From positions 1-62,670 of the forward strand of contig JAFRJJ010000009.1 in assembly GCA_017432325.1 (NCBI GenBank): a DNA stretch of 62,670 nucleotides. Direction: 5' to 3'. The translations under genes were made by a program, and so were the position numbers. The notes below the pieces were generated by a model. The model saw nothing but the letters and a program-made list of their open reading frames with translations, made no database searches and had not been told where the DNA came from. Positions 60,471-62,670 of this stretch are shown here, in pieces; within the stretch, counting starts at the first letter, position 1, and every line of letters begins with the position of its first letter. The stretch comes from Solobacterium sp. (GTDB lineage: Bacteria; Bacillota_I; Bacilli_A; Erysipelotrichales; Erysipelotrichaceae).

Positions 60471-61424
60471 ATGACTGAAATATACGGAACACTCGGTCCT
60501 GCCTGCGCGGACCGCATGATATTACAGAAAATGTTTGAACTCGGCATGACAGGGATGCGTCTCAACCTCTCCCATATGTCTCTTACAGAGGCTGACAGGA
60601 TGATACGTTTCATGCGTTCCTCCGGAGGTGAGCATGCAAAACTGCTGATCGACCTGCAGGGACCGGAGGTCAGGATCGGCATCCTGCCGGAGGCTGTTCT
60701 GCTGGAGAACAATTCTGTTATTGTGCTGGGACAGGATATCCCGGTATCTCCGGATATCCTGAATGAGATCCTGGAGGGTGATGAAATACTCCTCGATGAC
60801 GGGAAGATCCTGCTGAAAGCACTGGAGAAAACATCTGAGGGTATCCGTGCCCGGGTGCTGCGGGGAGGCAGACTTTCATCCAGAAAGTCACTCGCTGTAC
60901 CCGGAAAATCATTCCATCTTCCGACATTGACGGAGGCGGACATGGAAAACCTGCGGCATGCGCAAGAGTATGAAGTCTATGGGGTGATGCTGCCGTTTGT
61001 CAGGGGAAAGCAGGACCTGATCGATCTTCGCCGGGCTTTGAATGAAACAGGCAATGAGCAGATACGCATCTTTGCCAAGATCGAAAACATGGACGGTGTC
61101 GATCGGATCGATGAACTGATCCCGGAATGCAATGAGATCGTGATCGCCAGGGGAGATCTCGGCAATGCGGTACCGCTCTGGGAACTTCCGAAGATCCAGA
61201 AATATCTCAGCAGGAAATGCCGGGAAGCAGGACGTCCGTTCATGGTCGTCACACAGATGCTGGCCTCCATGGAAAACAGTCCTGTCCCTACCCGTGCAGA
61301 GGTCAGCGACATCTACAATGCTGTCCTGGACGGAGCATCCTCTGTCATGGTTACCGGTGAAACTGCATCGGGAAAATACCCTGCTGAGGTCATCCGGTAT
61401 CTCGTCAATACAGTGCGTTCATAA
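60471..61424 (+). CDS. Pyruvate-kinase-like protein lacking the C domain
   Basis: A 317-residue protein equal to the barrel and B domains of pyruvate kinase. It begins at the first strand (MTEIYGTLGPAC) and shows MRLNLSH, LLIDLQGPEVRIG, FAKIENMDGVDRI, VIARGDLGNAV, VTQMLASMENSPVPTRAEVSDIYNAVLDGASSVMVTGETASGKYP. Normal pyruvate kinases are 470-590 residues; here the stop follows the barrel directly. The catalytic Lys lies in KIEN and the metal ligands in the Glu that follows and the GDLG Asp. It may be an active minimal enzyme or a regulatory paralogue. Confidence 0.85.
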   Translation: MTEIYGTLGPACADRMILQKMFELGMTGMRLNLSHMSLTEADRMIRFMRSSGGEHAKLLIDLQGPEVRIGILPEAVLLENNSVIVLGQDIPVSPDILNEILEGDEILLDDGKILLKALEKTSEGIRARVLRGGRLSSRKSLAVPGKSFHLPTLTEADMENLRHAQEYEVYGVMLPFVRGKQDLIDLRRALNETGNEQIRIFAKIENMDGVDRIDELIPECNEIVIARGDLGNAVPLWELPKIQKYLSRKCREAGRPFMVVTQMLASMENSPVPTRAEVSDIYNAVLDGASSVMVTGETASGKYPAEVIRYLVNTVRS

Positions 61425-61565
61425 AAATCTTCACTCGTTCTGCCTCACAGGTACAAATGCAGGGAAGAACTGAGGTTTTTACGATAACAGGCCTGCGGGA
61501 AACGCAGGCAGATCAGGGATATTCATTGATTCGGATGAATACGATCCATGGAGGATTTGCGGGAC

Positions 61566-62024
61566 ATGCAGGATGAAAAATGGCGGATCACAGGGACCAG
61601 GATCAGCAGCAGGTCCAGCGCTGATGTGTATTATGGAGATCAGACCGTCAGGATCCCTGGAGAAGTCATGGTCAGCTATTTCCTAGGTGATCCATATAAA
61701 ATGTTCTGGGTGGAAAAGGAAGACCGCGTAATATGGCCGTGGGATCTTCCTGAAGAAAAACGGAAGAACCGGCTGTCTGAAGCAGAAAGAGATGCAGTCA
61801 TGGAAACGGTCAATGATCACTTCCGGCACAGAAATGAACCGGTCATCTTCCTGACCAGAGAAATTGAAGAATGTTCTTTGGAACTGGCAGACAGGATCAG
61901 GGAACACCAGATATCCGGACGGAAAGCTGCCGCCCTGCTGAAGAAGGAGTTTTCGGATCTTCCGGACGTGTTCTGCAAAGCCATGATCACGGATTCCCTT
62001 GCCGGAATAAAATGGTATCAATGA
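61566..62024 (+). CDS. Unknown soluble protein
   Basis: About 152 residues, not recognised. The N-terminal part is beta-rich (WRITGTRISSRSSADVYYGDQTVRIPGE), the C-terminal part is helical. The ATG at 61566 has GGAGG 11 bases upstream; an ATG at 61548 is possible but lies before that site. A stem GCCTGCG-GGAAA-CGCAGGC at 61489-61508 precedes the gene without a T-run. Confidence 0.55.
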   Translation: MQDEKWRITGTRISSRSSADVYYGDQTVRIPGEVMVSYFLGDPYKMFWVEKEDRVIWPWDLPEEKRKNRLSEAERDAVMETVNDHFRHRNEPVIFLTREIEECSLELADRIREHQISGRKAAALLKKEFSDLPDVFCKAMITDSLAGIKWYQ

Positions 62025-62099
62025 CCGGATACGATCGGGATCTGTGTGCTTGTCCGGGTACGCTGATCATAGAGTATCGCTGTCAGTGGAGGACACAGT

Positions 62100-62324
62100 A
62101 TGAGGAATGGAACAGCCATGAAAATATTGATGATCGCTGTGGCTGCAGTTCTGGCAGCAGCGGTGATGACGCTGCTCAGCGCAGTTCCGCCGCTTTCTTA
62201 TCTTTATGATTGGGCAGAAAGCAATCATATGATGTTTGTATGGAACGGGCTGACAGCGGGTGTTATTGCACTTTGCCTGTCATTGTATTTTTATCATCAA
62301 AAGAAACAGGTAAAGAAGCTGTGA
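62100..62324 (+). CDS. Small membrane protein with two helices
   Basis: A 74-residue protein, not recognised. Hydrophobic segments lie at about residues 8-28 and 44-63, and the C terminus is basic (YHQKKQVKKL). GGAGG is 7 bases before the ATG. It follows the 152-residue gene by 75 bases. Confidence 0.55.
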   Translation: MRNGTAMKILMIAVAAVLAAAVMTLLSAVPPLSYLYDWAESNHMMFVWNGLTAGVIALCLSLYFYHQKKQVKKL

Positions 62325-62373
62325 GAGACAAATCGAAGTTTATCGAGAAGAGTTAATTATCAGGAGTTCAGTT

Positions 62374-62667
62374 ATGATCTATGAAGAGCTGAAGCAAATC
62401 ATAAGTTCGGTTTTAGAACAAGGCTTGAGCGGTCAGTCATTGATGGAAGCGTTAACGGCAAATGTCAATCCAACGGAAATATATGCATTGGATGATATGC
62501 TCCTTTCGGATTCTTATTTTTCTCTTTTTCATTATGCAACCGGGGAAGAAATGCTCACGGATGCTGAATGGAAATACTTCCTAGATTGTCTGAACGGTAA
62601 CAGGTTCTATAGCCTTGATGAGAAATTACAGATGACCGATAAGAACAATATCGGTGGATCGGTTTGA
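62374..62667 (+). CDS. Unknown small protein, AT-rich gene
   Basis: A 97-residue acidic, helical protein, not recognised. AGGAG lies 7 bases before the ATG. Its base and codon use look richer in A and T than its neighbours, which may mean recent arrival. It ends 3 bases before the end of the window. Confidence 0.55.
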   Translation: MIYEELKQIISSVLEQGLSGQSLMEALTANVNPTEIYALDDMLLSDSYFSLFHYATGEEMLTDAEWKYFLDCLNGNRFYSLDEKLQMTDKNNIGGSV

Positions 62668-62670
62668 CAA

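Overview
The window looks like ordinary chromosome of a low-to-medium GC Gram-positive bacterium (Bacillota). Most genes carry strong GGAGG-type ribosome binding sites. A T-box leader, a guanine riboswitch, a tandem glycine riboswitch and a CcpA-type cre site are all present, lipoproteins use typical lipoboxes, and lipid handling is of the DegV/FakB type. The content (many ABC importers, a split glycine decarboxylase, lipoate salvage, tRNA without encoded CCA) suits a host-associated fermenter, perhaps of the Erysipelotrichia. That assignment is inference. No transposase, integrase, phage gene, plasmid gene or CRISPR array was seen.

Layout. 0.1-9.9 kb: a lone FakA-middle-domain-like protein, an FAD oxidoreductase, a monofunctional glycosyltransferase 51, a HAD phosphatase with a DegV protein, a VTT membrane protein, a heterodimeric ABC exporter and a ZIP metal transporter behind a palindromic operator. 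9.9-19.9 kb: serine hydrolase with MFS transporter, TPM protein with double zinc ribbon protein, DUF349 protein, MerR with a small partner, an unknown zinc-ribbon protein, a DUF937 protein with 72-bp repeats, and an OB-like lipoprotein. 20-26 kb: a carbohydrate ABC importer whose binding protein seems anchored at both ends, then a MATE transporter. 26.1-27.7 kb: a three-gene hipB-hipS-hipT-like toxin-antitoxin locus with three evenly spaced operators. 27.9-31.8 kb: MBL lipoprotein, phosphofructokinase, FRG protein, AEC carrier.

32.0-36.5 kb: a T-box leader, read here as arginine-specific (specifier CGC), ahead of an amino-acid ABC importer and a cytoplasmic M14 carboxypeptidase. 36.6-38.2 kb: PadR regulator with a DUF1700-DUF4097 protein, then tRNA-Thr(CGT). 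38.4-42.1 kb: mglBAC under a perfect cre site. 42.3-45.4 kb: MATE, homocysteine methyltransferase and two small genes. 45.5-50.8 kb: guanine riboswitch and a nucleoside ABC importer. 50.9-53.5 kb: Fe-S aldo/keto reductase and GH1 enzyme. 53.6-60.3 kb: glycine cleavage operon gcvT-gcvH-gcvPA-gcvPB-lpdA-lplA under a tandem glycine riboswitch. 60.5 kb to the end: a pyruvate-kinase-like protein lacking its C domain and three small unknown genes.

The strongest novelty candidates are the HipBST-like locus (T-V-P where the kinase family usually has S-x-S, a Cys/His knuckle on the kinase, operators about 40 bp apart with one inside the promoter spacer), the arginine T-box operon that includes a peptidase, and a set of at least six genes whose -10 box lies only 6-7 bases before the ATG with no ribosome binding site, suggesting leaderless mRNAs.
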